The translations under genes were made by a program, and so were the position numbers. Shown here piece by piece: positions 44,092 through 53,145 of a DNA stretch of 64,000 bases; the first letter of the stretch is position 1, and every line of letters starts with the position of its first letter. Origin of the DNA: PWQG01 sp040882255 (GTDB lineage Bacteria > Pseudomonadota > Gammaproteobacteria > Pseudomonadales > Pseudohongiellaceae); NCBI GenBank assembly GCA_040882255.1, contig JBBEBP010000027.1, positions 1 through 64,000 of the forward strand, in the 5' to 3' direction. Under the pieces are notes generated by a model that was given only the letters and a program-made list of their open reading frames with translations, searched no databases and was not told where the DNA came from.

Positions 44092-45188
44092 CAGTATTGA
44101 AGGAAGTGAACGTGGATCTGGGTGAGCGCAGCTACCCGATCCTGATCGGTACAGGGCTGCTCGACCGGCCCGGCCTGTTGCAGCCCTGGATCAGCGGCCG
44201 GCGCGTGCTGATCGTCAGCAATGACGTGGTGGCGCCGCTGTACCTGGAGCGGCTGAAGAAGGCGCTGGACGGGGTGGAAGTGGACGAGGTCATTCTGCCG
44301 GACGGTGAGGCAGGCAAGCATCTGGAGACCGTGAACTGCATCTATGACCGTTTGCTGGAGAACCGTCACGAACGCAGTACCACGCTGATCGCACTGGGCG
44401 GCGGCGTCACCGGAGATATCACCGGGTTCGCGGCGGCCACCTACCAGCGCGGGGTGAATTTCATCCAGGTGCCGACCACTCTGTTGGCTCAGGTGGACTC
44501 CTCGGTGGGTGGCAAGACCGGCGTGAATCATGCGCTGGGCAAGAACATGATCGGCGCTTTCCACCAGCCCCGCGGAGTCCTGGCCGACATGGAGGTGCTG
44601 GATAGCCTGCCGGAGCGGGAGTTGAAAGCGGGGATGGCGGAAGTCATCAAGTACGGGCTGATCGGCAACGCGTCTTTCTTCGCCTGGCTGGAGGAGCATG
44701 TGGATGCGCTGCTGGCCGGTGATACTGAACGGATGGCGGAAGCAGTGCGTATCTGCTGTGAGGAAAAAGCCCGGATCGTTGCGCTGGACGAGCGCGAAGG
44801 CGGCGTCCGTGCCCTGCTCAACCTGGGCCACACCTTCGGTCACGCCATTGAAACCGCCATGGGGTATGGACAATGGCTGCATGGCGAGGCGGTGGCTGCC
44901 GGCATGGTCATGGCGGCCGATCTGTCGCGGCGGCTGGGTTGGTTGGCGCCGCACGATGCCTGGCGGTGCCGGGCCCTGGTGGAAGCTGCGGGTCTGCCGG
45001 CCGTGCCGCCGCCCGGGATTGATGCCGACCGGTTTCTGGCCCTGATGGCCGTTGACAAGAAAGTGCAGGACGGGCGGATCCGCCTGATCCTGCTGCGTGC
45101 CATCGGTGATGCCGTGGTAGAGGCGGATTTCGATCCGGCGCTGCTACGCCAGACGCTGCAGGCCGGTAACGAATTGTGTAAGGAGTGA
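44088..45188 (+). CDS. aroB: 3-dehydroquinate synthase
   Basis: This 366-residue NAD- and metal-dependent cyclase has the NAD-binding segments DGEAGKHLETV and GGGVTGDITGFAAATYQRG, then PTTLLAQVDSSVGGKTGVNH and the zinc ligands in NLGHTFGHAIE and LHGEAVAAGM. It is the second step of the shikimate pathway and co-translated with aroK (ATGA). Confidence 0.97.
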   Translation: MTVLKEVNVDLGERSYPILIGTGLLDRPGLLQPWISGRRVLIVSNDVVAPLYLERLKKALDGVEVDEVILPDGEAGKHLETVNCIYDRLLENRHERSTTLIALGGGVTGDITGFAAATYQRGVNFIQVPTTLLAQVDSSVGGKTGVNHALGKNMIGAFHQPRGVLADMEVLDSLPERELKAGMAEVIKYGLIGNASFFAWLEEHVDALLAGDTERMAEAVRICCEEKARIVALDEREGGVRALLNLGHTFGHAIETAMGYGQWLHGEAVAAGMVMAADLSRRLGWLAPHDAWRCRALVEAAGLPAVPPPGIDADRFLALMAVDKKVQDGRIRLILLRAIGDAVVEADFDPALLRQTLQAGNELCKE

Positions 45189-45194
45189 TGCTGC

Positions 45195-46259
45195 ATGTCG
45201 AATCTGAAGAATGACCGGTTCCTGAGAGCGTTGATGCGCCAACCGGTGGATGTCACGCCGGTCTGGATGATGCGCCAGGCAGGCCGCTACCTGCCCGAAT
45301 ACCGTGCCACTCGTGAGAAGGCCGGCGATTTCATGAGCCTTTGTCAGAATCCCGAGCTGGCCTGCGAAGTCACCATGCAGCCATTGCGCCGTTATGCGCT
45401 GGACGCCGCCATCCTGTTCTCGGACATTCTGACGATCCCCCATGCCATGGGACTGGGCCTGTATTTCGAGCCGGGTGAGGGCCCCCGGTTCCGCAAGACG
45501 ATCGGCAGCGAGGCGGATGTGGAGGCGTTGCCGCTTCCCGACATGGACTCCGAGCTCTCCTACGTCACCGATGCGGTCAGCCGGATCCGTCGTGAGTTGA
45601 ATGGCTCCATGCCATTGATCGGTTTCTCCGGCAGCCCCTGGACGCTGGCCACCTATATGATCGAGGGCGGTGGCAGCAAGGATTTCCGCCGTGCCAAGGC
45701 GTTTCTCTATGATCAGCCGCAGGCCATGCACCGGCTGCTGGACAAGCTTGCCACGGCCGTCACCACCTACCTGAATGCCCAGATTGCGGCCGGGGCGCAG
45801 GTGGTCCAGATTTTCGACACCTGGGGTGGGATACTGTCTTCCACAGCTTACCGGGAGTTTTCGCTGGCCTACATGAAGAAAATTGTCAGCGGCCTGACCC
45901 GGGAAGCGGACGGCCGGGAAGTGCCGGTCATCCTGTTCACCAAGAACGGGGGGCTCTGGCTGGAAGACATCATCGATTCGGGCTGCCACTGCATCGGTCT
46001 GGACTGGACCATGGACGTCGGCCGGGCCCGGCGCATCGTCGACGGCCGGGCGGCCCTGCAGGGCAATATGGATCCGTCCATCCTGTACGCCAGTCCCGAG
46101 GTGATCCGTGCCGAAGTCGGCGCCATTCTGGAGGCCTATGGCCCGGGGGAAGGACACGTATTCAACCTGGGGCACGGCATCACGCCGGAAGTGAACCCCG
46201 ACCATGTCACGGCATTCATTGATGCGGTGCACGAGAAGTCCGCTCCGTTTCACGGCTGA
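45195..46259 (+). CDS. hemE: uroporphyrinogen decarboxylase
   Basis: This 354-residue TIM-barrel enzyme converts uroporphyrinogen III to coproporphyrinogen III in haem synthesis. PVWMMRQAGRYLPEYR near the N-terminus supplies the substrate-binding arginines, and IGFSGSPWTLATYMIEGGGSK and the C-terminal NLGHGITPEVNPDHV are diagnostic. It lies six bases after aroB, so it is probably co-transcribed. Confidence 0.97.
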   Translation: MSNLKNDRFLRALMRQPVDVTPVWMMRQAGRYLPEYRATREKAGDFMSLCQNPELACEVTMQPLRRYALDAAILFSDILTIPHAMGLGLYFEPGEGPRFRKTIGSEADVEALPLPDMDSELSYVTDAVSRIRRELNGSMPLIGFSGSPWTLATYMIEGGGSKDFRRAKAFLYDQPQAMHRLLDKLATAVTTYLNAQIAAGAQVVQIFDTWGGILSSTAYREFSLAYMKKIVSGLTREADGREVPVILFTKNGGLWLEDIIDSGCHCIGLDWTMDVGRARRIVDGRAALQGNMDPSILYASPEVIRAEVGAILEAYGPGEGHVFNLGHGITPEVNPDHVTAFIDAVHEKSAPFHG

Positions 46260-46286
46260 TCCCGGCGGCGGGCAGGGAGTTTGGTC

Positions 46287-46823
46287 ATGCATGATCCCGC
46301 CATAGTGGCGTTGGGGGCCAATCTGCCGGGACGTTCGGGGTCGCCCGAGCGTGCCGTGCGCGAGGCGATGCAGCGCCTGTCCGCCCTGTCCGTCGTGGCG
46401 CCGCGCTGCTCTTCCCTGTGGCGCTCCCGGCCCGTCGACTGTCCGCCCGGCTCTCCCGACTTCATCAATGCCGTGGTGGCTTTGCAGCCTGCCGAGGGCA
46501 CTACACCGCTGGAATTGCTGGGACAGCTACAGCAGCTTGAGCAGGCGTTCGGGCGCCAGCACGGCGGCGGGCGCAATGCACCGCGGGTGCTGGATCTGGA
46601 TCTGATTGCCTGGGGGGCGCGGTGCAGTGAGACGGCGCAGCTGGAGTTGCCGCACCCACGCGCACACGACAGGGCGTTTGTGCTGATGCCTTTTGCCGAA
46701 GTAGCGCCGGACCTGGTTTTCCCCGGACAGAAGGAGTCCGTTCGAACGCTGGCTGCGACCTGTTCCGGCAAAAAAGAGGTTTTTCGCTGCCAAGGCATTG
46801 CAGGTGGGCGATGGGTTTGCTAG
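46287..46823 (+). CDS. folK: folate-biosynthesis pyrophosphokinase HPPK
   Basis: This 178-residue 6-hydroxymethyl-dihydropterin pyrophosphokinase has VALGANLPG, FINAVVALQP, the Mg-binding RVLDLDLIAWG and LPHPRAHDRAFVLMP. ATG at 46287 with GGGAG seven bases upstream is preferred to TTG at 46281. Only one folK-type gene is visible and no folP is near. The C-terminal tail of about 20 residues is not conserved. Confidence 0.9.
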   Translation: MHDPAIVALGANLPGRSGSPERAVREAMQRLSALSVVAPRCSSLWRSRPVDCPPGSPDFINAVVALQPAEGTTPLELLGQLQQLEQAFGRQHGGGRNAPRVLDLDLIAWGARCSETAQLELPHPRAHDRAFVLMPFAEVAPDLVFPGQKESVRTLAATCSGKKEVFRCQGIAGGRWVC

Positions 46824-46976
46824 ATTCGAAGGTCGGTGACTCCATGGCCGCTGCGCCAGCGGCAGGGTGATACAAACCAGGATGAGAAAAACAGGGTGAA
46901 CAGGAATACGCAAGACAATGCCGCAGCCGTTTGCCGGCCGGTCTCATCCGGTCCGGCGCGGTACAGAGGTGCTGCG

Positions 46977-47909
46977 ATGAGCAGCCGGCTCTCTGTTGCG
47001 CGCGTGGTGCTGGTGTCCGCCGTGCTGTCCTGTTTTCTGATGTCTTCCGCCCGGGCGCAGCAGCCGTCCGGACAGGGTCCCGATATCCTTGCCTTGCCTT
47101 TCACGGAAATACCGGAGTCGCCCCGGCACGCCACGGAGGCGAACGTTGACGAACCTCGCAGCGGTTTCAGCGCCTCTGGCGTCGAAGAACCACCCGACTC
47201 CACCTACCACATCGGCATCAGCTACACCCCGGAGACGCGCGGTTTTGGCCTTCACGCCGATGCCTGGGAAGTAGAGACCGACAATGCTTCATTGTCCTCG
47301 TTGACGCCCAGTCTCGTCCGGGACCCTTCACTGGCGGCGGAAGATGGGGCGGCGGTGCGTCTGTCGGATGCCAATCAGGATGCCCTGCTCAATATCAGCG
47401 GTGGACCGGGCCGGCGTTCCCGGGGCATCGACCTTACGGCCTCGTACGTATGGGAGTCCTCCCGGTTCGGGCAGTTCATCGTCAGTACCCGGGCCACCTA
47501 CGTCTACAATCAGCAGAATCTGGAAGGACTCAAGGAACCCGGCTCCATGGAGCATCCGCTACTGAGTCAGGTGCCGGAACTGCAGAGCAGCCTCATGCTG
47601 AGCTGGCAGTCCGGCAATCACGAGGCGACGGCTACCACGCACATTGCTGCGGACAGTTTCGAAGCCGCCGGAGACATGCAGCTGCAGGAACTGGATGAGC
47701 TGATGGGCCATATCGCCACGCTGGATCTGCGCTACGGCTACAACATCAGCTCCGGACGCAAGAGCAACACCGAGATTTCCGTCGGCCTGCGCAATACCCT
47801 GGACCGCCGGCCACTGCAACAACTCCGCGTCGGTGGTAGCACGCGCAGCGGGGGCGTCCTCGACGCCAATGGCAGCGTTGCCTACGGTACCATCAAGTAC
47901 CAGTTCTGA
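46977..47909 (+). CDS. secreted protein matching only the C-terminal third of a TonB-dependent receptor
   Basis: This 310-residue protein has a signal peptide (VARVVLVSAVLSCFLMSSARAQ), a short linker, then about 270 residues with the strand pattern of the last beta-barrel strands of TonB-dependent receptors: DSTYHIGISYTPETRGFGLHAD, RGIDLTASYVWESSRFGQF, VGLRNTLDRRP and the terminal aromatic residue in IKYQF. The plug domain and most of the barrel are absent. It may be an outer-membrane mini-barrel or a degraded receptor that gained a signal peptide. ATG at 46977 follows GAGG; the frame is open from 46836. It overlaps the end of bioA tail to tail by 17 bases. Confidence 0.6.
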   Translation: MSSRLSVARVVLVSAVLSCFLMSSARAQQPSGQGPDILALPFTEIPESPRHATEANVDEPRSGFSASGVEEPPDSTYHIGISYTPETRGFGLHADAWEVETDNASLSSLTPSLVRDPSLAAEDGAAVRLSDANQDALLNISGGPGRRSRGIDLTASYVWESSRFGQFIVSTRATYVYNQQNLEGLKEPGSMEHPLLSQVPELQSSLMLSWQSGNHEATATTHIAADSFEAAGDMQLQELDELMGHIATLDLRYGYNISSGRKSNTEISVGLRNTLDRRPLQQLRVGGSTRSGGVLDANGSVAYGTIKYQF

Positions 47910-49194
47910 TGACCCGTCGGATGGCCGAAGTCAGCCGGCTCAACTGATCTTCGCTGATCACGTATGGCGGCATGATATAGACCAGCCGACCGAAGGGTCG
48001 CACCCACACGCCTTCCTCCACCAGTCGCGGCTGGATGCGCTCCATGTCTACCGGTTGATCGAGCTCCACCACCCCGATGGCGCCCAGCACCCGCACGTCC
48101 GACACGTTACTCAGCGTGCGCAGTGGCGCGAGCTCTCTTTCCATCTGCGCTTCCAGGTTCCGGACCTGCTTCTGCCAGTCCGAGTCCAGCAACAGCCGGG
48201 TACTGGCCAACGCGACGGCGCAGGCCAGCGGGTTGGCCATGAAGGTCGGACCGTGCATGAACGGCAGTCCACCGGAGGAGATGGTCCGGGCCACGGCATC
48301 CGTAGTCAGGGTAGCCGCCAGTGTCATGTAGCCGCCGGTCAAGGCCTTGCCCAGGCAGAGGATGTCCGGTTCAATACCGGCGTGTTCGCAGGCGAACAGT
48401 CGGCCACTGCGGCCGAAACCGGTGGCAATCTCATCACAGATCAGCAGCACGTTATAGTGGTCGCAGAGCGCCCGCACCTCCCGCAGGTAGCTCGGTGAAT
48501 AAAAGAACATACCGCCGGCTCCCTGTACCACCGGTTCCAGGACCACGGCCGCGAGCTCCGCGTGGTGCGCCTCCATCTGCTCACGGAAGTTGTCCAGATC
48601 CCCGGGGTTCCAGTCGTCGGAGAAACGGCAGCGCGGCGCATCGGCGAAATGCTGGCGGAGCAGTGTCTGACTGAACAGGCTGTGCATGCCATTGACCGGA
48701 TCACACACCGACATGGCGGCGAAAGTGTCGCCGTGGTAGCCGTTGCGCAGGCTGAGCAGACGGTGGCGTTGCGGTTCTCCGGCAGCCTGCCAGTATTGCA
48801 GCGCCATCTTGATGGCCACTTCCACCGACACCGAGCCGGAATCGGCGAAGAACACCTTCTGCAGTGACGCCGGTGTGATGTCGACCAGCAGTTCCGCCAG
48901 TTCGACGGCCGGCCGGTGCGTCAATCCGCCGAACATCACGTGGGCCATTTGCTCACTCTGCTCGCGCAGCGCCCGATTCAGCACGGGATGGTTGTAGCCG
49001 TGAATGGCGGCCCACCATGAGCTCATGCCGTCGATCAGCACCCGGCCATCGGCCAGGGTCAATTCCACGCCCTGTGCGGACTCGACCGGGTAGTTGGTCA
49101 GTGGATTGGTCATGGAGGTGTAGGGGTGGATTACATGGCGATGGTCGGCATTCATCAGGTGCTGCCAGTCGGCAGAATACTGCAGGTCGGTCAT
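47893..49194 (-). CDS. bioA: adenosylmethionine-8-amino-7-oxononanoate aminotransferase
   Basis: This 433-residue class III PLP aminotransferase transfers nitrogen from S-adenosylmethionine to make diaminopelargonate for biotin. Motifs include DGMSSWWAAIHGYNHP, VFFADSGSVSVEVAIKMALQYW, LLICDEIATGFGRSG and the PLP lysine in CLGKALTGGYM. It lies 14 bases after the comF-like gene, so a promoter near the BirA operator would serve both. Confidence 0.95.
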   Translation of the reverse strand: MTDLQYSADWQHLMNADHRHVIHPYTSMTNPLTNYPVESAQGVELTLADGRVLIDGMSSWWAAIHGYNHPVLNRALREQSEQMAHVMFGGLTHRPAVELAELLVDITPASLQKVFFADSGSVSVEVAIKMALQYWQAAGEPQRHRLLSLRNGYHGDTFAAMSVCDPVNGMHSLFSQTLLRQHFADAPRCRFSDDWNPGDLDNFREQMEAHHAELAAVVLEPVVQGAGGMFFYSPSYLREVRALCDHYNVLLICDEIATGFGRSGRLFACEHAGIEPDILCLGKALTGGYMTLAATLTTDAVARTISSGGLPFMHGPTFMANPLACAVALASTRLLLDSDWQKQVRNLEAQMERELAPLRTLSNVSDVRVLGAIGVVELDQPVDMERIQPRLVEEGVWVRPFGRLVYIMPPYVISEDQLSRLTSAIRRVIRTGT

Positions 49195-49208
49195 GCGGCT
49201 TTTCCGGA

Positions 49209-49919
49209 TCAGTCGGGTGGTTCAACACGTGCCAGGCACCACACATCTACAAAGTGGGCGCCGTGACGGTGGAGGAGCCGGGCCAGGGCGGAGGCAGTGG
49301 CGCCGGTCGTGACAACGTCGTCGATGATTGCAACGTGCTCCGGGACTGTCAAGCGCCGGGCCGCTGCCGGCTCGAACGCGTCCTGCATATTATGTTGCCG
49401 GGCCGTCCGGCCCAGTCCGCGCTGATCGATGGCCGATTGCGTGCGCCGGCTGATTGCGTCGAGCAAGGGGACGGCGCTGTATCGGCTGACTGCCTGCGTC
49501 AACATCATGGCCTGGTTGAAGCCCCGGTCTGCCAGTCGTCGGGCGGACAGGGGAACCGGGATCAGCGCTGAGGGCAGTGGGCGACGGAATTCCTGGTGAT
49601 GCCGGACGAATTGCTCGGAGAGCAGGCGCGCCAGGGCTTTTCCGGCCGCAAAATCCTCGTTGTCCTTGAAGTGGCGGATCATGTCATCGACCGGTGGGGC
49701 GAAATCGAACAGGCCCCGGCAATGGTAAAACGGCGGTGGATCGATCGTGCAGGCCGCACACTGCCCTGCCCCCGGCAAGATAGCCGTACTGGCGAGCCCG
49801 CAACGCGGACAGCCCGGCGCCAGCCAGGGCAGATCGCTTTCACATTGTCGGCAAAGACTGATGGGTTGCCGGGCCGGCAAAGCCTGCAGGCACAGCTGGC
49901 ATTGATGGGGCAGCGGCAT
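49209..49919 (-). CDS. comF: ComF-family phosphoribosyltransferase-like protein
   Basis: This 236-residue protein has an N-terminal zinc-finger-like region of paired cysteines (CQLC, CRQC, CPRC, CAAC) and a phosphoribosyltransferase domain with VAIIDDVVTTGATASAL. ComF/GntX proteins are linked to DNA uptake or utilisation. Its place between the biotin operator and bioA suggests shared expression rather than a biotin role; next to bioB is a common position in gammaproteobacteria. Confidence 0.88.
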   Translation of the reverse strand: MPLPHQCQLCLQALPARQPISLCRQCESDLPWLAPGCPRCGLASTAILPGAGQCAACTIDPPPFYHCRGLFDFAPPVDDMIRHFKDNEDFAAGKALARLLSEQFVRHHQEFRRPLPSALIPVPLSARRLADRGFNQAMMLTQAVSRYSAVPLLDAISRRTQSAIDQRGLGRTARQHNMQDAFEPAAARRLTVPEHVAIIDDVVTTGATASALARLLHRHGAHFVDVWCLARVEPPD

Positions 49920-49961
49920 CGTGGTCGGGCATCCTTGCCAGGCGTTGTGGGGCAGCCTTCT

Positions 49962-49989
49962 ATTTGATCACTTATCACTCAATTGTAAA
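49962..49989 (-). promoter_or_regulatory. candidate leftward promoter for comF-bioA
   Basis: On the minus strand TTTACA (49989-49984) and TCAAAT (49967-49962) are 16 bases apart. The -35 is within the BirA-type operator, so repression by biotin would affect both directions. Confidence 0.45.
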
Positions 49990-50015
49990 CCACGTAATTC
50001 ATGTATGGTTGACAG
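49983..50015. promoter_or_regulatory. BirA-type biotin operator
   Basis: TTGTAAACC (49983-49991) and GGTTGACAG (50007-50015) are separated by 15 bases and match the bipartite BirA operator (TTGTAAACC-N15-GGTTTACAA) with two mismatches on the right half. It sits between comF-bioA and bioBFD. Confidence 0.82.
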
Positions 50016-50036
50016 TGTGCGGGCGCTGCCTAGAAT
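50009..50036 (+). promoter_or_regulatory. sigma-70 promoter of bioBFD
   Basis: A perfect -35 TTGACA (50009-50014), a 16-base spacer and TAGAAT (50031-50036). The -35 lies inside the right half of the BirA operator, the normal design for biotin repression. The leader to bioB is about 95 bases. Confidence 0.78.
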
Positions 50037-50135
50037 GTGCGCGACATCGCGGAAGAGCCTTTGCTTCTGATTATAGCAGTTGCCAGAAAGCGGAAAGCCC
50101 CGCGCCCCAGCATCAATTCGCCATCGAGGACTTTC

Positions 50136-51188
50136 ATGATCACTTCCAATACTCCTGCTTCCCGTCATGACTGGACCCGTGACGAGGTGCTCGCCCTGTT
50201 CCGTCAACCGTTCATGGATCTGTTGTTCCGGGCCCAGACTGTGCATCGCGAGCATTTCGATCCCAACCGGATGCAGATGAGCACGCTGCTCTCCATCAAG
50301 ACCGGTGCCTGTCCGGAAGACTGCAAGTACTGTCCCCAGAGCGGTCATTACAATACCGGTCTGGAGAAAGAAAAGCTGCTGGAGGTGGAGAAAGTGGTGG
50401 CCGAGGCCCGGGCCGCCCGCGAACATGGCGCTACCCGTTTCTGTATGGGAGCGGCCTGGAAGCACCCGTCCGGCAGAGACTTTCCCGCTGTGCTGGAGAT
50501 GGTGCGCCAGGTGAGAGAGCTGGGCATGGAAACCTGCATGACGCTGGGTGCGCTGTCCCGTGAACAGTCTGCAGAGCTGGCCGAGGCCGGGCTGGACTAC
50601 TATAACCACAACCTGGATACCTCTCCGGAATACTATGGTGAGATCATCACCACCCGGACGTTCCAGGAGCGGCTGGATACGCTGTCCCATGTGCGCGATG
50701 CCGGTATGAAGGTCTGCGCAGGCGGTATCGTGGGGATGGGCGAGAACGCTTCCGACCGGGCCGGGCTACTCCAGCAGCTGGCGAATCTTCCCGAGCATCC
50801 GGAAAGCGTGCCGGTCAACATGCTGGTCCGGGTGGCGGGGACGCCGTTGGAAAATGTGGAAGACCTGGATCCCTTCGAGTTTGTCCGGACCGTGGCAGTC
50901 GCCCGGATCATGATGCCCCGCTCGTACGTGCGGCTGTCGGCCGGACGAAACCAGATGAACGAACAGATGCAGGCCCTGTGCTTCCTGGCCGGGGCCAACT
51001 CGATTTTCTATGGTGAGAAACTGTTGACCACGCCGTTGCCCGAAGAGAATGCCGATTTGCAGCTTCTGCAGCGACTGGGCATCAGGCCGGAGCAGAATGA
51101 ACTGGCGGCCGGTACGGCGGACGAGCCGGCCGTTGACGGTGGGCGGCCCGGCTCCGACCGTCAGGCCCTGTACTATGCGGCCCTGTAA
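50136..51188 (+). CDS. bioB: biotin synthase
   Basis: This 350-residue radical SAM enzyme inserts sulfur into dethiobiotin. The [4Fe-4S] motif is CPEDCKYC, and YYNHNLDTSPEYY, CAGGIVGMGE and the conserved SAGRNQMNEQMQALCFLAGANS follow. ATG at 50136 follows GAGGA with six bases spacing. The frame is open to 50037, but that segment lies in the promoter leader. Confidence 0.97.
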   Translation: MITSNTPASRHDWTRDEVLALFRQPFMDLLFRAQTVHREHFDPNRMQMSTLLSIKTGACPEDCKYCPQSGHYNTGLEKEKLLEVEKVVAEARAAREHGATRFCMGAAWKHPSGRDFPAVLEMVRQVRELGMETCMTLGALSREQSAELAEAGLDYYNHNLDTSPEYYGEIITTRTFQERLDTLSHVRDAGMKVCAGGIVGMGENASDRAGLLQQLANLPEHPESVPVNMLVRVAGTPLENVEDLDPFEFVRTVAVARIMMPRSYVRLSAGRNQMNEQMQALCFLAGANSIFYGEKLLTTPLPEENADLQLLQRLGIRPEQNELAAGTADEPAVDGGRPGSDRQALYYAAL

Positions 51189-52388
51189 ATGACACTGTAT
51201 TCGGCCTGGCAGCATGTTCACGACCGGCTGCAGCAGCGCTGTGACGCGGGCCTGTGGCGCACAGTGCACAGCCGCCGCGAGCCTCAGGGCCCCCGGCAGA
51301 CGCTGGACAGGCAACTGCGGCTTACCTTCTGCAGCAATGACTACCTGGGTTTGGCCGGACACCCGTCTGTGGTGGCGGCATTGGAGCAGGGGGCCCGGCA
51401 ATACGGTGTGGGCAGTGGAGGCTCACACATGGTCAACGGACATTGCCATGTGCACCATGAACTGGAAGAAGCACTGGCGGATTTCCTGGGTCGCGACCGG
51501 GTGCTGCTGTTCTCCACCGGCTACATGGCCAACACAGGAATCTTGCATGCGTTGATTCGCCAGGACGGCCTTGTTCTGCATGATGCACTCAATCATGCCT
51601 CGCTGCTTGACGGTGGCTGGTTATGCCGGGGCGAGTCACGGCGCTATCCGCATGGTGACATCGCCGCGCTGGACCGGATGCTGGGCCGCAGCACGGCCTC
51701 ACACGCCCTGGTGGCCACGGACGGGGTATTCAGCATGGATGGGGATATCGCGCCGCTGGACGGTCTGGTGGAGACGGCGCAACGTCACGAGGCGCTGTTA
51801 CTGGTCGACGATGCCCATGGTATCGGCACGCTGGGCAGGGGCGGTCGTGGCATCGTGGAGTGCACCGGCACCGGCCGGCTCCGCACGCAGCAGGAGGTGC
51901 CACTGCTGGTCGGCACGCTGGGCAAGTCATTCGGTACCTCGGGCGCTTTTGTGGCCGGTGAGGCCACATTGATCGACTATCTGCAGCAGTTCGCCCGCAG
52001 CCATGTCTTTACGACCGCGATGCCGCCGGCGCTGGCCTCGGCCAGCCTGGCCAGTCTGCGTTTGGTTCGCGAGGAGGGCTGGCGCCGTGAACGCCTGCGA
52101 CAGCTCATCGACCGTTTCCGGACCGGCGCCCGCGAGTTGGGGCTGGACATTCTGGAGTCGCATACGCCCGTCCAGGCCGTACTGCTCGGCGGTGCCTCGC
52201 GTGCGGTGCAGGGCAGTGCCATACTGGACCGGCTCGGATTGCATGTGCCGGCCATACGGCCACCGACGGTGCCGGAGCAGACCGCGCGCCTGAGGATCAC
52301 CTTCAGTGCCCTCCACACCGACAGTCAGGTGGACCAGCTGCTCAACGGTCTGGAGCAGATGCAACGGCGACTGGAGGAAGAAATATGA
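51189..52388 (+). CDS. bioF: 8-amino-7-oxononanoate synthase
   Basis: This 399-residue PLP enzyme condenses pimeloyl-ACP/CoA with alanine. It has FCSNDYLGLAGHP, GSGGSHMVNGHCHVHHELE, LLVDDAHGIGTLGRGG and the PLP lysine in LGKSFGTSGAFV. It starts directly after the bioB stop codon. No bioC or bioH, needed for pimelate supply in E. coli, is present in the window. Confidence 0.96.
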   Translation: MTLYSAWQHVHDRLQQRCDAGLWRTVHSRREPQGPRQTLDRQLRLTFCSNDYLGLAGHPSVVAALEQGARQYGVGSGGSHMVNGHCHVHHELEEALADFLGRDRVLLFSTGYMANTGILHALIRQDGLVLHDALNHASLLDGGWLCRGESRRYPHGDIAALDRMLGRSTASHALVATDGVFSMDGDIAPLDGLVETAQRHEALLLVDDAHGIGTLGRGGRGIVECTGTGRLRTQQEVPLLVGTLGKSFGTSGAFVAGEATLIDYLQQFARSHVFTTAMPPALASASLASLRLVREEGWRRERLRQLIDRFRTGARELGLDILESHTPVQAVLLGGASRAVQGSAILDRLGLHVPAIRPPTVPEQTARLRITFSALHTDSQVDQLLNGLEQMQRRLEEEI

Positions 52389-53113
52389 ACGCAGATAAGC
52401 GGAACCGCCCGCTGGCACTATTCGTTACCGGCACTGACACCGGTATCGGCAAGACACGGGTGGCGGCCGGATTGCTGTGTGCCGCCCGGCGCGCCGGCTG
52501 GTCCACGGCAGGGCTGAAACCGGTGGCTTCGGGTTGCGAGGAGACACCGGACGGGTTGCGGAATGATGATGCCCTTGCATTGCAGTCCCAGACGACGCTG
52601 GCGCTGACTTACGAACAGATCAACCCGGTCAGTCTGCGCGCCGCCATCGCACCGCATGTAGCGGCCCGGCAGGAAGGTCGGCGCATCACCGCTGAGCGCC
52701 TCGAGGGGCTGTGCCGCGCCGTTCTCATGCAACGGGCCGGGCTCACTGTCATCGAGGGCGCCGGTGGATGGGAAGTGCCCCTCAGCGATCGGCAGCGGTT
52801 TCCGGATCTGGTCCGGCGTCTGGAGACACCCGTGGTGCTGGTGGTCGGCGTGCGGCTGGGGTGTATCAACCACGCCGTGCTGACGGCGCGTGCCATTCTG
52901 GCCGACGGACTGCCGCTGGCGGGTTGGGTGGCCAACTGTATCGACCCTGCCATGGCGGAAGTGGATGCCACGGTGGAGACCCTTCATAACCTGATCCCGG
53001 CGCCCTGCCTGGGTGTGTTGCCGCAGGATGAGGCAGCCGGCGCCGAACAGGTGGCCGATTACCTGGATCTGACGGCATTGGGCGACGTTGACCTTGCCGG
53101 GAATCGCCGGTAA
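52385..53113 (+). CDS. bioD: dethiobiotin synthetase
   Basis: This 242-residue P-loop carboxylase has FVTGTDTGIGKTRVAAGLL, GLKPVASGCEETPDG and VIEGAGGWEVPL. It closes the ureido ring of dethiobiotin. It overlaps bioF by four bases and completes bioB-bioF-bioD. Confidence 0.95.
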   Translation: MNADKRNRPLALFVTGTDTGIGKTRVAAGLLCAARRAGWSTAGLKPVASGCEETPDGLRNDDALALQSQTTLALTYEQINPVSLRAAIAPHVAARQEGRRITAERLEGLCRAVLMQRAGLTVIEGAGGWEVPLSDRQRFPDLVRRLETPVVLVVGVRLGCINHAVLTARAILADGLPLAGWVANCIDPAMAEVDATVETLHNLIPAPCLGVLPQDEAAGAEQVADYLDLTALGDVDLAGNRR

Positions 53114-53145
53114 CTTTCAGGATTCCATTTTCAGGAGGGCACCCC

